From Acidobacteriota bacterium (GTDB lineage: Bacteria; Acidobacteriota; Terriglobia; Terriglobales; Acidobacteriaceae), in the NCBI GenBank assembly GCA_003225655.1, contig QIAW01000162.1:1-12431 (forward strand): 12,431 bases of DNA. Reading direction: 5' to 3'. Below are positions 1 to 7,623 of this stretch, piece by piece. Under the pieces are notes generated by a model. It was given only the letters and a program-made list of their open reading frames with translations. It did no database searches and was not told the origin of the DNA. A program made the position numbers and the translations under genes. Within the stretch, counting starts at the first letter, position 1, and each line of letters begins with the position of its first letter.

Positions 1-123
1 GGATAGCACGGGCGGTAATCGGGGTTTTTGCATCCAAACTTTTCAGAACTCGATTCAGGTTCAGGTACATAATCTATCTGGCGAGTTCAGCGGAAAGCGT
101 TGGGCAGTTGAGGAAAATCTGAA

Positions 124-1953
124 ATGGGCACACTGAAACAAACAAGCTCGCCGGTGTCACTTACCACCAACAAGCATCTGCTCAAGTGGGTTGAGAAAAC
201 GGCTGACATGACCAAGCCTGCGGCCATCCACTGGGTCGATGGCTCGCAGGAAGAGTATGACTGGCTTTGCAGCCAGATGGTCGAAAGCGGCACTCTGGTC
301 AAATTGAACCAGAAGTTGTGGCCCGGTTGCTACTACGCGCGCTCGCATGCGAACGATGTTGCCCGCGTGGAAGACCGCACATTCATCTGCTCGCTGGCAA
401 AAGATAACGCCGGCCCCACCAATAACTGGGAGAATCCATTCGTGATGCGCAAGAAGCTGAGGGCGCTCTTCGACGGCTCCATGCGCGGACGCACCATGTA
501 CGTGCTGCCCTTCTGCATGGGCCCCCTCGACTCTCCCGTAGCGCAAATCGGGGTGCAGCTCACCGACTCGCCTTACGTCGTGGCCAACATGCGCATTATG
601 GCCCGCATCGGCCTGCCGGTGTTCCGCGAAATCGACAAGGATGAGAAGCGCGTAGTGGCGTGCCTGCATAGCGTGGGAGCGCCGCTCGAGCCCGGCCAGC
701 AGGATGTACCCTGGCCCTGCAATCCTGAGAAATACATCGTGCATTTTCCCGAGACCCGCGAGATCTGGTCGTATGGCTCCGGCTACGGCGGGAATGCGCT
801 GTTGGGCAAGAAATGTCTCGGCCTGCGCATCGCCTCTAACATAGCCCACGACGAGGGCTGGATGGCCGAGCACATGACCATCGTGGGCGTGGAAGATCCC
901 AAGGGTGAGAAGACTTATGTTGCCGCCGCCTTCCCCAGTTCGTGCGGAAAGACCAACTTCGCCATGATGATCCCGCCCAAAGGTTTCGAGGGCTGGAAGA
1001 TCTGGACCGTCGGCGATGACATTGCCTGGATCCGGCCTGATGAGCACGGCCACCTGCGTGCAATCAATCCTGAAACCGGCTTCTTTGGTGTTGCTCCGGG
1101 AACGTCGGTCAAAACCAACCCCAACGCAATGGCGGCGCTCTCCAAAAACACAATCTTCACGAATGTAGCGCTCACTCCTGAAGGCGGAGTGTGGTGGGAA
1201 GGAATGACCGACGCGCCGCCTGACGAGTGTCTTGATTGGCAGGGCAAGAGGTGGACCCCGCAGATTGCAAAAGAGACCGGGGCAAAGGCTGCGCATCCCA
1301 ACGCGCGTTTCACGGCGCCGGCGGCGCAGTGTCCTACGATTGACGCTGCCTGGCAGGACCCGGAAGGAGTGCCGATCAGCGCCATCATCTTTGGCGGACG
1401 CCGCGCTGCGACCATCCCGCTCATCTATCAGGCGTTCAATTGGAGCGCCGGCGTCTACATGGGCGCCACCATGGCTTCGGAGACTACAGCAGCCGCCACT
1501 GGACAACTCAATAAAGTACGCCGCGATCCCATGGCCATGCTGCCATTCTGCGGCTATCACATGGGCGACTACTTCCGTCACTGGATCAAGATGCAGCGTT
1601 CGCTTACCGCGACGCCTCGTATTTTTCACGTCAACTGGTTCAGAAGAGACGCTGAAGGCAAGTTCTTGTGGCCGGGCTATGGCGAAAACCTGCGCGTGCT
1701 CAAATGGATCGTGGACCGTGTCCGTGGCCGCGCCCTGGGACAAGAGACCCGCATCGGCTGGACGCCGCACTACAAAGACATCGAGTGGAAGGGCCTTGGG
1801 TTCCCGGAAGAAAAATTCAAGGAGCTGCAGGCGGTCGACAAGGCCGCTTGGCGCGCTGAAGTTATGGCCCACGAAGAGCTCTTCATCGAGCTGCACTCGC
1901 ATCTGCCGCCCGAGATGATCTATGAACGTGAATTGCTGATCTGCCGGCTGTAA
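124..1953 (+). CDS. pckG: Phosphoenolpyruvate carboxykinase (GTP), intact
   Basis: Converts oxaloacetate and GTP to phosphoenolpyruvate, CO2 and GDP (EC 4.1.1.32). It is a cytosolic enzyme at the entry to gluconeogenesis. The 609-residue product has the length typical of the GTP-dependent class. Visible motifs in order: Arg81/Arg85 in the substrate-binding VARVEDR segment; GYGGNALLGKKC at 220-231, with the metal-binding Lys at 229; AEHM with the metal-ligand His at 250; the P-loop FPSSCGKTN at 270-278, with the family-specific reactive Cys274; GDDIAW at 297-302, with a metal Asp at 299; then GFFGVAPGTS and TNPNA. The ATP-dependent PEPCK family lacks this Cys-containing P-loop, so the GTP class is clear. 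The start at 124 has an AGGAAA ribosome-binding site at 111-116, about 8 bases upstream. The gene is unbroken, unlike most of its neighbours, and converges on the minus-strand operon. The 123 bases before it show no recognisable gene. Confidence 0.97.
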   Translation: MGTLKQTSSPVSLTTNKHLLKWVEKTADMTKPAAIHWVDGSQEEYDWLCSQMVESGTLVKLNQKLWPGCYYARSHANDVARVEDRTFICSLAKDNAGPTNNWENPFVMRKKLRALFDGSMRGRTMYVLPFCMGPLDSPVAQIGVQLTDSPYVVANMRIMARIGLPVFREIDKDEKRVVACLHSVGAPLEPGQQDVPWPCNPEKYIVHFPETREIWSYGSGYGGNALLGKKCLGLRIASNIAHDEGWMAEHMTIVGVEDPKGEKTYVAAAFPSSCGKTNFAMMIPPKGFEGWKIWTVGDDIAWIRPDEHGHLRAINPETGFFGVAPGTSVKTNPNAMAALSKNTIFTNVALTPEGGVWWEGMTDAPPDECLDWQGKRWTPQIAKETGAKAAHPNARFTAPAAQCPTIDAAWQDPEGVPISAIIFGGRRAATIPLIYQAFNWSAGVYMGATMASETTAAATGQLNKVRRDPMAMLPFCGYHMGDYFRHWIKMQRSLTATPRIFHVNWFRRDAEGKFLWPGYGENLRVLKWIVDRVRGRALGQETRIGWTPHYKDIEWKGLGFPEEKFKELQAVDKAAWRAEVMAHEELFIELHSHLPPEMIYERELLICRL

Positions 1954-1958
1954 GAATA

Positions 1959-1979
1959 GTTCTCGGTTCTCAGTTCTCA
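1959..1979. repeat. Tandem heptamer GTTCTC(G/A), three copies
   Basis: Three adjacent 7-base units GTTCTCG, GTTCTCA, GTTCTCA follow six bases after the pckG stop codon. Related AGTACTS heptamers recur at 1996-2009 inside the nearby palindrome, so the patch looks like a diverged short tandem repeat. The function is unknown. Confidence 0.7.
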
Positions 1980-1996
1980 GTAAGTGAAGCGATATA

Positions 1997-2014
1997 GTAC
2001 TGAGTACTCAGTAC
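1997..2014. repeat. 18-bp perfect palindrome between convergent genes
   Basis: GTACTGAGTACTCAGTAC is identical to its own reverse complement. It lies between the converging ends of pckG and the membrane-protein gene and contains the latter's stop codon (2008-2010). It could form a hairpin and act as a weak bidirectional terminator, but no T-run follows on either strand, so it is not a canonical intrinsic terminator. Confidence 0.6.
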
Positions 2015-2613
2015 GGCAGAGGACGCAAGGAACGCAGAGGAATCTGCCCTCGAACGGGAGCGGCGAATCTCATCACGGAGGCAGTCAGGATAATGCCAAT
2101 CACATTGATGAAGCCGTGTTTCAGAAATACTGTGGAGATGATGAAGGTCAAACCAATATAGATGTGGCTGAATACACGCTCAAATCGCAACCATCGAGTG
2201 TCGTGGTGATCGAACCAGGCGAGTAAGACATCAAGCGTCCACAACAGGGTGAAGATGACATTGTTAATGGCGGCAAACATTCCCTGGCCGGCAAGAAACT
2301 CCTGCATGCTGCCGTGATATACGGAAAAGATCGCATAGCTTATGTGGACTAGATAAACGATGAACGAGAACGTCCAGAAGAGCAGCCAGGTGTTGCGGAT
2401 GCGCTCTGAATTCCCCGGTAACGCGAAGGCGCACAGCGCGGGAATGACGAGGGCCGCGGTTACCCAGATCGTGTAAATAGTCCGGTACATTCCGATATCC
2501 ATCTTCGTCTCTGCGGCCATCAGGGCCACCCCCAGGAGAACACCGAAGGAGACAAATGGAACAGTAAAGTCTGCCAGTGTTATGCGATAAGGTGTGGAGT
2601 CGCCGGCTTTCAT
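2008..2613 (-). CDS. Uncharacterised six-helix integral membrane protein
   Basis: The family is not recognised. The 201-residue protein is strongly hydrophobic, with probable membrane helices at about 15-34, 45-65, 76-97, 113-134, 149-165 and 168-185. Histidines at 90, 100, 136 and 137 lie at helix ends. They could bind a metal or haem, but that is speculation. The ATG at 2613-2611 is preceded by AGGAG at 2621-2625, part of a duplicated Shine-Dalgarno block. It is the last gene of the minus-strand operon, starting 32 bases after the cytochrome c stop codon. This suggests a membrane partner, for example a quinone-side or anchor subunit, for the cytochrome or the nitroreductase-like protein. 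The last ten residues come from the intergenic nonamer repeat and palindrome, so the ancestral stop codon may have been lost and the C-terminus extended. Confidence 0.72.
   Translation of the reverse strand: MKAGDSTPYRITLADFTVPFVSFGVLLGVALMAAETKMDIGMYRTIYTIWVTAALVIPALCAFALPGNSERIRNTWLLFWTFSFIVYLVHISYAIFSVYHGSMQEFLAGQGMFAAINNVIFTLLWTLDVLLAWFDHHDTRWLRFERVFSHIYIGLTFIISTVFLKHGFINVIGIILTASVMRFAAPVRGQIPLRSLRPLPY
2016..2042. repeat. Tandem nonamer GCAGAGGAM, three copies
   Basis: Units GCAGAGGAC (2016-2024), GCAAGGAAC (2025-2033) and GCAGAGGAA (2034-2042) follow directly on one another. The 9-base period is in frame with the overlapping minus-strand gene, where it encodes the tail PLR-SLR-PLP. The tail therefore looks like repeat-derived sequence rather than conserved protein. 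Confidence 0.65.
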
Positions 2614-2615
2614 AG

Positions 2616-2638
2616 TAGTTCTCCTCTTAGTTCTCCTC
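2616..2638 (-). promoter_or_regulatory. Duplicated Shine-Dalgarno block
   Basis: On the minus strand the 11-mer GAGGAGAACTA occurs twice, separated by one base, between the cytochrome c stop and the start of the membrane-protein gene. The copy nearer the start (plus coordinates 2616-2626) places AGGAG 7 bases from the ATG. The farther copy (2628-2638) is too distant to position that start. It may be a local duplication or a standby ribosome site. Confidence 0.55.
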
Positions 2639-2645
2639 GCAGCGG

Positions 2646-4135
2646 TTACAGCGTCTTGAGATACTCGAGCAGGTCTTTCAGCTCATTTTCGTTCCAGCCC
2701 TTGCCCTTGTAAGGCCAGGGATAGTCATGTCCGCGATTGCCGTTCCCATAAACCTGCGTGTCGTAACGAAAGTAGTTCTTGACATCTGGCTTGTCTGGAA
2801 TCAGCAGGCCTACGTCAGCCGGGTCGTAAAGGTTGGCTCCACGATAGAGCACGGTCCGGCGCGGCTTCAGGTTGATAAGTTCTGCCAAGGTTGCAATGCT
2901 TCCGTTGTGCATGTAAGGCGCGCGGGTAAACAACGATTCGATGGGCGAATTGATAAAGCCGTGGCCGGCGCGCACGTCTCGTTGTAGTAGCGGAAGGTGA
3001 CGCGCGCATTGTCAGTTCCGATCTCTTCCGGCGGCACCACTTCGCCCTGGCGCTTGCCCTTCACCCACTCACCCGGCGCACCGGGCCAGCCGTGACAGTC
3101 GCCGCAATGACGAAGATAGACGTCGCGCCCGCGCTGGGCTCGGGTGGCATCGATTTTCTGATTGGGAAAAATCTCGCTGTACTTCGGCCCGTCGAGCTTC
3201 TTAAAGTATTCATAGGATTGCTGCAGGGTGTGCAGAATTCCCGGCATGCGCAGGTTATAGACCGATGCACCCACACCCAACGCAGCCAGAGAGTTACGGG
3301 TCAACGGGTCGCGATCGCTGCCGTCGTACTGCGCCCAGTCACGCCGATCCTGATGGTACAGACTTGGAATCTCCGATGAACCTCCATCCGGGAAAGGAGT
3401 ACGGTCGATCAAGAAGCGCATCGTCTCCTTCATGGGCTCGTTGCGGCCAGGGCCGCTGGGAAGCACGCTTGAATCCCTCAGCTCGGGTCCGCCACGTGGC
3501 CAATCGCGCAGCGGCAACTCCGCACGTATCTGCTTGCGGGCCCCGCTGAGCCAGACGGTGATCAGCAATTTATCGAGAGGGCCGATGGACTTGTGATACT
3601 TGGCTTCATAGGTCGAAGCAATAATCTCTGGGGTGAGCCGCTGCTCATCGAGCAGCGAGCTCTTGACCGCTTCCCCGAATGCCACGAGGTCAATGGCTGG
3701 ATTGCCCATTCCATAAACCGTCATGCCCTCGTCGCCGGGAAAGCGACGGATCTTGGCGGTGTGGCATGCCGCGCAGTTGAACCCGACAAAGAGGACTGGC
3801 GAGGGAGCCCCGGACTTAGGACGGTAATAGCTTACGTTCATCCCCAAAGGAAGTCCTTCATTGACTCCCTCCTTGCCTCGGACGAAACCGAACTGATCGA
3901 CCCAGTCTCCGGCTTGTTTTCCCGCGGGCTGGAATTGATCGGGAAAGATGTCGGGCAAAACCTGGAAGACGGGCAACGGCATCAGCTCGGTGCCGGTTGA
4001 GCCGTACAGAAAGTGGCCTTCAGGAGTATCCGGTTCCTTGCCCACCCATGTTTTTTCCATCAGCACGAATCCCACCACGGCGGCCAGGAACACAGATGTG
4101 AGTGTGATGGCGGCGATTTGCAATGCCCGAATCAT
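2646..4135 (-). pseudogene. Di-heme cytochrome c, RoxA-like C-terminus, frameshifted
   Basis: Encodes about 496 residues across two frames: 4135 to about 2976, then about 2975 to 2646. An N-terminal hydrophobic segment (residues 6-26) is an uncleaved anchor or signal, placing the protein in the periplasm. Two covalent haem sites are visible, CAACH at 121-125 and CGDCH at 344-348. The second frame supplies RAPYMHNGS (2898-2924), typical of the C-terminus of di-heme cytochromes related to cytochrome c peroxidases and the rubber oxygenase RoxA, where it lies by a haem. The substrate cannot be inferred. It probably carries electrons or acts as a peroxidase-like enzyme. The start at 4135 has AGGAG at 4146-4150. 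The gene lies 36 bases after the nitroreductase-like gene and is the middle gene of the operon. At about 2976 the frame is off by one missing base, or more if sequence was lost. Homologues seem to have more residues between the IGTD segment and RAPY. Confidence 0.8.
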
Positions 4136-4171
4136 GATCTTTGTTCTCCTGCGCTTTCCAGCAACTGTTGT

Positions 4172-5553
4172 TTAACGGCCATGCCACATGGCATCGTGCT
4201 TTGCCTGCCTTGGGTAGAGTCTGGCGTCGAAAAACTTATCGTAGTACTCGATCTCGAGATGCGAAAACTGCAGCCACATGCCCGGCGTGTAAAAGGTGTC
4301 TACGTGCGCGGGAAAGCGGCCGTAGGTGTCGTAGATGTAGTTGCAAATGTCTTTGGTGTAGGCAATCGCCTGCGGCGTATACTTTGTGCCCTCGCGCACA
4401 TAGTCCTCGGCATTTTGCGGCTTGCGGTAGGGCAGCGAGAATACCTTTTGATCGCCGTAATTACCGCTGGGGCCATACTTGGACTCGACCACGCGGTCCA
4501 CAGCCTCATCCATTGTCTTGACATAGGGAGGGCAAAGACCTTCGAGGACTCCGTCAATTCCAACCGGGTTAGGTTGCGACGCGGGAACCGGAGGCGTTGG
4601 TTTCACCTTCTTGGGCTCCAGCATGCGGAAGCCGAGACCATACCAACCCTTGGAAGGGTCGGTCAGGTAGAAATAGGGCAGGAAGACAGAACCGTGAAAC
4701 AAACCGCCGATGCCCAAGGCCTGTCCCACCAACATAAGGTTCTGAGGGGAGCGGCATTGTCTTTATTTACGAATTTGTTGCGAATCCACTTAAGGCCGCC
4801 ACAGGGCTGATAAGGAATCTCAGGACTCAGTCCCAGCTTGCTGCCGAGCCAGGCCATAATCTCAATGAACCCGGAGGGATGAAAAGAGCGAAAATCGTCG
4901 ATGAACAGCGGCCGTTTGCCGTCGGGTTCCGAAGCCAGAATGAGGATGGCGTTGATGTACTGCCAGGTGCAATCCACAACCGGCAGGAACATTGTGGTTC
5001 CCGGGCGATTGGATATCTGCGCATTCCAGCCCAGATAATAAGGATAGTCGCGGGGGAAATCCAGACGATGGGTTGACACCTGGACCTTCACGGCGTCGGC
5101 GGCAGCAATCCAATCCTGCTCTTTCCAGTCGGCCCAGCGCGGGGGCAGGTCTTTGATGAAGGGGATCGCGTCGCGTCCTTTGGGCTGTTTCACCAGGAAG
5201 ATGCCCTGATCATTGATCATGAAAAAGCTGGTTGCCTGGCAATTGTCGGCGCTGCTGGCTGAGCGCGCGATCACATTGAGAAATGGTGTGGCCAGCTCCG
5301 GAATTCCGTCGGGTCTGATCAGCGGACCATCGTGGGTTGATATGCCGGTTATGCCTGTGGATACGATGAGAATCGCTTCCTCAAGCTTGCTGAGGGGATC
5401 GGGCTGGTTGGGGCTGGTGTAGCTGAGCGGACCTGCATTGATTGAGGTTCCGCGGGCTACACGCCGCGTCCGCCTGTCTGTCAGACAGGACATGAACGGA
5501 TATTCAAACAGCTCTTTGAGTCCATTATGCGTCGCGCCGTCTTCGTTTCCCAT
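4172..5553 (-). pseudogene. Nitroreductase-like protein, frameshifted
   Basis: About 459 residues in two frames: 5553 to about 4745 (270 residues), then about 4743 to 4172. The N-terminal half has a basic RRTRR segment (27-31) followed by GPLSY (41-45), then SASSADNCQATSFFMIND at 98-115. This resembles the FMN-contacting region of nitroreductase or SagB-type proteins, which join an Arg-rich start to an S-x-x-N-x-Q-x-T stretch. Near the break NLMLVGQALGIGG fits the usual nitroreductase helix and glycine turn. The assignment is by motif memory and is moderate at best. The C-terminal part ends in an aromatic-rich SHLEIEYYDKFF segment that I cannot place. No signal peptide is visible. The start at 5553 has GAAGGAG at 5559-5565, 5 bases away. 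It is the first gene of the operon. At about 4744 one added base would restore PLQNLMLVG, but a longer loss is possible. Confidence 0.6.
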
Positions 5554-5614
5554 TTCGTCTCCTTCCGCTTACCGCTGTGAAACTGGGGCTGCACACATCG
5601 CTGCCGGTGGCATG

Positions 5615-5646
5615 ATCTCAGCTTGGATAAAAATTGAAGCCGAGAT
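5615..5646. promoter_or_regulatory. Operator-like inverted repeat upstream of minus operon
   Basis: ATCTCAGCTT (5615-5624) and AAGCCGAGAT (5637-5646) form 10-base arms with one mismatch, separated by 12 A/T-rich bases. The repeat touches the candidate minus-strand -10 box at 5645-5650, so it covers the expected transcription start of the nitroreductase-cytochrome operon. That position suits a repressor site or a hairpin at the 5' end of the mRNA. Confidence 0.4.
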
Positions 5647-5673
5647 TATGAAGTAAGTAAGAGCGCTTTGCAA
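5645..5673 (-). promoter_or_regulatory. Candidate sigma70 promoter of minus-strand operon
   Basis: Read on the minus strand: TTGCAA (5673-5668), 17-base spacer, CATAAT (5650-5645). The -10 matches 5 of 6 consensus bases and the -35 matches 4 of 6. Transcription would begin near 5638, giving a leader of about 85 bases before the ATG at 5553. Confidence 0.35.
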
Positions 5674-5810
5674 GCACAAATGGCACTCCGGAAGCCATAA
5701 ATCAGCTTCGCCGTTCCGTTTTGGGAATTCGGAGGTTAATAATCTGCACAATTATTGCGACACAACCGTGATGTATCGCACTTAGCTACATCCGTTTCCG
5801 GTCAGAAAAG

Positions 5811-5866
5811 CCCGGGGCTAAAGCCCAAAACTACTTGGACCGTTTACCCCCGGCTGAAGCCGGGGG
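5811..5866. repeat. REP-like double palindrome, 'CTAAAGCC/CTGAAGCC' type
   Basis: Two short hairpins lie 20 bases apart: GGGCTAAAGCCC at 5815-5826, and CCCCCGGCTGAAGCCGGGGG at 5847-5866 with a 9-bp GC-rich stem. Paired GGCTAAAGCC and GGCTGAAGCC palindromes joined by a short linker with TTTACCC are, from memory, a scattered intergenic repeat of Acidobacteriota genomes. Confidence 0.65.
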
Positions 5867-6119
5867 CTCCCACCCGTGCACCGCAATCGGACATAACTTA
5901 TGCAGGCACCGGTAGCACGAGCCACACAGAGCAGCGAATCCACAAAGCTACAGTGAACACAGCTCGTGAGCGTGGCCCCGCGTTCCGGATACCAAGGTAG
6001 TGAAACAGGGAGCCGTGACGTTTCACGCCTAGTCTCTTCGGCCATGAGCAGAAACGTAGAACTCGACAAACTGATACACGTAGTGAGTCGGCTTGGAGCA
6101 ACGTAAAGCCCCATTCCGC

Positions 6120-6162
6120 CGTGTGGGCAGGATGCCCACACGACAGCCGGCGAGACGCCGGC
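6120..6162. repeat. REP-like tandem hairpins, 'GCCGGCGAGACGCCGGC' type
   Basis: The first hairpin has a 10-bp stem, CGTGTGGGCA at 6120-6129 pairing with TGCCCACACG at 6133-6142 around a GGA loop. The second, GCCGGCGAGACGCCGGC at 6146-6162, has a 7-bp stem with an AGA loop and is followed by GCTACTTC. The pair looks like one mobile-repeat unit, distinct from the type at 5811-5866. Confidence 0.65.
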
Positions 6163-6323
6163 GCTACTTCAAACTGAGCTCGTCAACTGCATGGTTTGAG
6201 GGGACAACTGAAACGCTATTACCCTGACATTCACTATTGAACACGCTCTTGGGAGATAACCGGCAGCCGTGCCATTTTAGGAATTTCCGGATTGGAAACT
6301 GCGAACTGGCTGACTGTATTTCC

Positions 6324-6351
6324 TTGACCTCATCAGGCGAGATGGTATAAC
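6324..6351 (+). promoter_or_regulatory. Sigma70-type promoter of the GMC operon
   Basis: TTGACC (6324-6329), a 16-base spacer and TATAAC (6346-6351) each match 5 of 6 consensus bases. Transcription would begin near 6358, leaving a leader of about 80-90 bases before the hydrolase start. It is the best promoter match I found in the window and it faces the five-gene operon. Confidence 0.55.
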
Positions 6352-6439
6352 TATTTGTCTCCGTTCTCCCACCAGCGAGTGGAATACACACATACTGCGC
6401 GAGCAGTCAATCCGGCAGCCCCCAACTTGGGCAGATTGG

Positions 6440-7513
6440 ATGGTTGTAATGGCTGACAACAACGGTTCTTTGCTGCAATCTTTTTCCTCGTACTTTGGGA
6501 CCCGCAGGAAGCTCGACATTCCTCCGCTGGAGAGAATCGATTTCACCGCCGGAGATGGCAACGCCCTACTGATGCACCACACCAGCGGCGGCACGCGCGG
6601 TCCGGTTGTGATTACACCCGGGACTGCGATGACCGCGCTCTCCTACTGCATCGATACCGTACCTCAAAACCTTGTCGAGTTCCTGGTCGCCAAAGGCTTC
6701 GATGTCTGGCTGGTGGATTGGCGGACCAGTCCGCTGCTCGCGGCGCACAACAAGCCTTACACGCTGGATGACGTTGCCCACTATGACTGGCCAGCGGCAA
6801 TCGCTGAAGTGCGGCGGCGTACGAACAGCAAAAAAGTCTCAGTGCTGGCGCATTGCCTCTCGTCACCCTGCTTCCTGCTCTCGCTCGTGCGTGGCTATAT
6901 GGAGGGCGAGCAGATCAGTTCGTTCATCGCCAGCCAGGTAGCGTTGCATCTTCACATGACACCGGTGGGAGCGCTGAAATTGAAGACCCGCATGGACCGC
7001 CTGCTGCCTTCGGGTGAGATGATGCACCAAAGGCCCGCGGACAAAAATGGGAAAATGGCCGATATCGCAGTCTCTTTCCTGTCGCACATTCTGCCCAAGT
7101 CGTACTCGTGCGACAACCCTGTGTGTCCCCGGCACAGCGCGACTTTCGGCGACCTGATTTTTCACTCGCGTGTGAACGCGGCAACGCATGCCATCATCGG
7201 CGACCTGGTGCCGGAGTGCCTGACCGCATTTCTGCAAGACGTCGCGAACTGGGCCCGCAAACAAAACATCCTGACAGACGAGGACCATAAGCACCTCGAC
7301 CGGCTGCGGATGCCTATCACCTTCATCTCCGGCGCCGAGAACCGGATGTTCGTTCCCCAAGGTACGGAGCAGACATTCGATCTTCTCTGCGAAGCCAATG
7401 GGAAAGACAATTATCGCCGGACCGTTTACAAGGATTTCGGACACCTCGACTGCTACATCGGAGAAGGCGCAGCCACCGAGATTTGGCCCGATTTAGCGGG
7501 TGCACTTGCCTGA
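6440..7513 (+). CDS. Alpha/beta hydrolase with cysteine nucleophile, PhaC-like fold
   Basis: A 357-residue alpha/beta hydrolase. The nucleophile elbow is VLAHCLSS with Cys139 where esterases have Ser (GxSxG). PHA synthases also use Cys here. The other landmarks are FDVWLVDWR (strand before the elbow), SGAENRMFVP (acid loop, Glu or Asn in place of the usual Asp) and FGHLDCYIG with His335. No signal peptide is seen, so it is probably cytosolic. These motifs match, from memory, the hydrolase domain attached to cholesterol-oxidase-like GMC proteins in some bacteria, rather than true PHA synthases, which are longer and keep GxCxG. The substrate may be an ester or lactone linked to the GMC product; this is inference. 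ATG 6440 and in-frame ATG 6449 are both possible starts, and 6449 has GGATGG five bases upstream. It is the first gene of the operon, with the next gene 110 bases on. Intact. Confidence 0.85.
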   Translation: MVVMADNNGSLLQSFSSYFGTRRKLDIPPLERIDFTAGDGNALLMHHTSGGTRGPVVITPGTAMTALSYCIDTVPQNLVEFLVAKGFDVWLVDWRTSPLLAAHNKPYTLDDVAHYDWPAAIAEVRRRTNSKKVSVLAHCLSSPCFLLSLVRGYMEGEQISSFIASQVALHLHMTPVGALKLKTRMDRLLPSGEMMHQRPADKNGKMADIAVSFLSHILPKSYSCDNPVCPRHSATFGDLIFHSRVNAATHAIIGDLVPECLTAFLQDVANWARKQNILTDEDHKHLDRLRMPITFISGAENRMFVPQGTEQTFDLLCEANGKDNYRRTVYKDFGHLDCYIGEGAATEIWPDLAGALA

Positions 7514-7548
7514 GGGCATTGCGGTCGGAAAAATTCTCTAAGATCCAT

Positions 7549-7560
7549 TTGTACATACAA
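7549..7560. repeat. Short inverted repeat in hydrolase/domain-protein gap
   Basis: TTGTA-CA-TACAA is a 5-bp-arm inverted repeat in the 110-base gap, the only sizeable gap inside the operon. It could be an operator or a minor hairpin. No convincing internal promoter was found beside it. Confidence 0.25.
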
Positions 7561-7623
7561 CAAGAAACCTCTTTCAGAGCTGTGCCTTGAACTGGCAGTT
7601 GCAGAACGAAAAGTGAGGACAAG

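Larger units (their letters stand above)
5554..6439. other. Divergent intergenic region, no supported gene
   Basis: These 886 bases separate the two divergent operons. They hold the two candidate promoters, an operator-like inverted repeat, two clusters of REP-like hairpins and a 7-bp inverted repeat at 6000-6026 (GTGAAAC, 13-base spacer, GTTTCAC). Short open frames across the region read through the REP palindromes, have no convincing ribosome-binding site and give cysteine- and arginine-rich translations without domains. I see no tRNA or known RNA family. A small RNA in 5870-6300 cannot be excluded. Confidence 0.6.

Noticed and set aside
157..1902. A 581-codon open frame antisense to pckG
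   Set aside because: It lies opposite a clearly conserved enzyme gene. Its translation is rich in Arg, His and Ala without domains, as expected from the complement of a GC-rich coding frame.
1232..1918. A 228-codon plus-strand frame inside pckG
   Set aside because: It is out of frame with intact pckG, and its Arg/Ser-rich composition is that of a shadow frame.
5755..6141. Two short open frames, one on each strand, over the divergent region
   Set aside because: Both read through the REP-like palindromes, lack good ribosome-binding sites and give Cys/Arg-rich translations without recognisable domains.
6863..7444. A 193-codon frame antisense to the hydrolase
   Set aside because: It overlaps an intact gene with clear family motifs and has no domain features.
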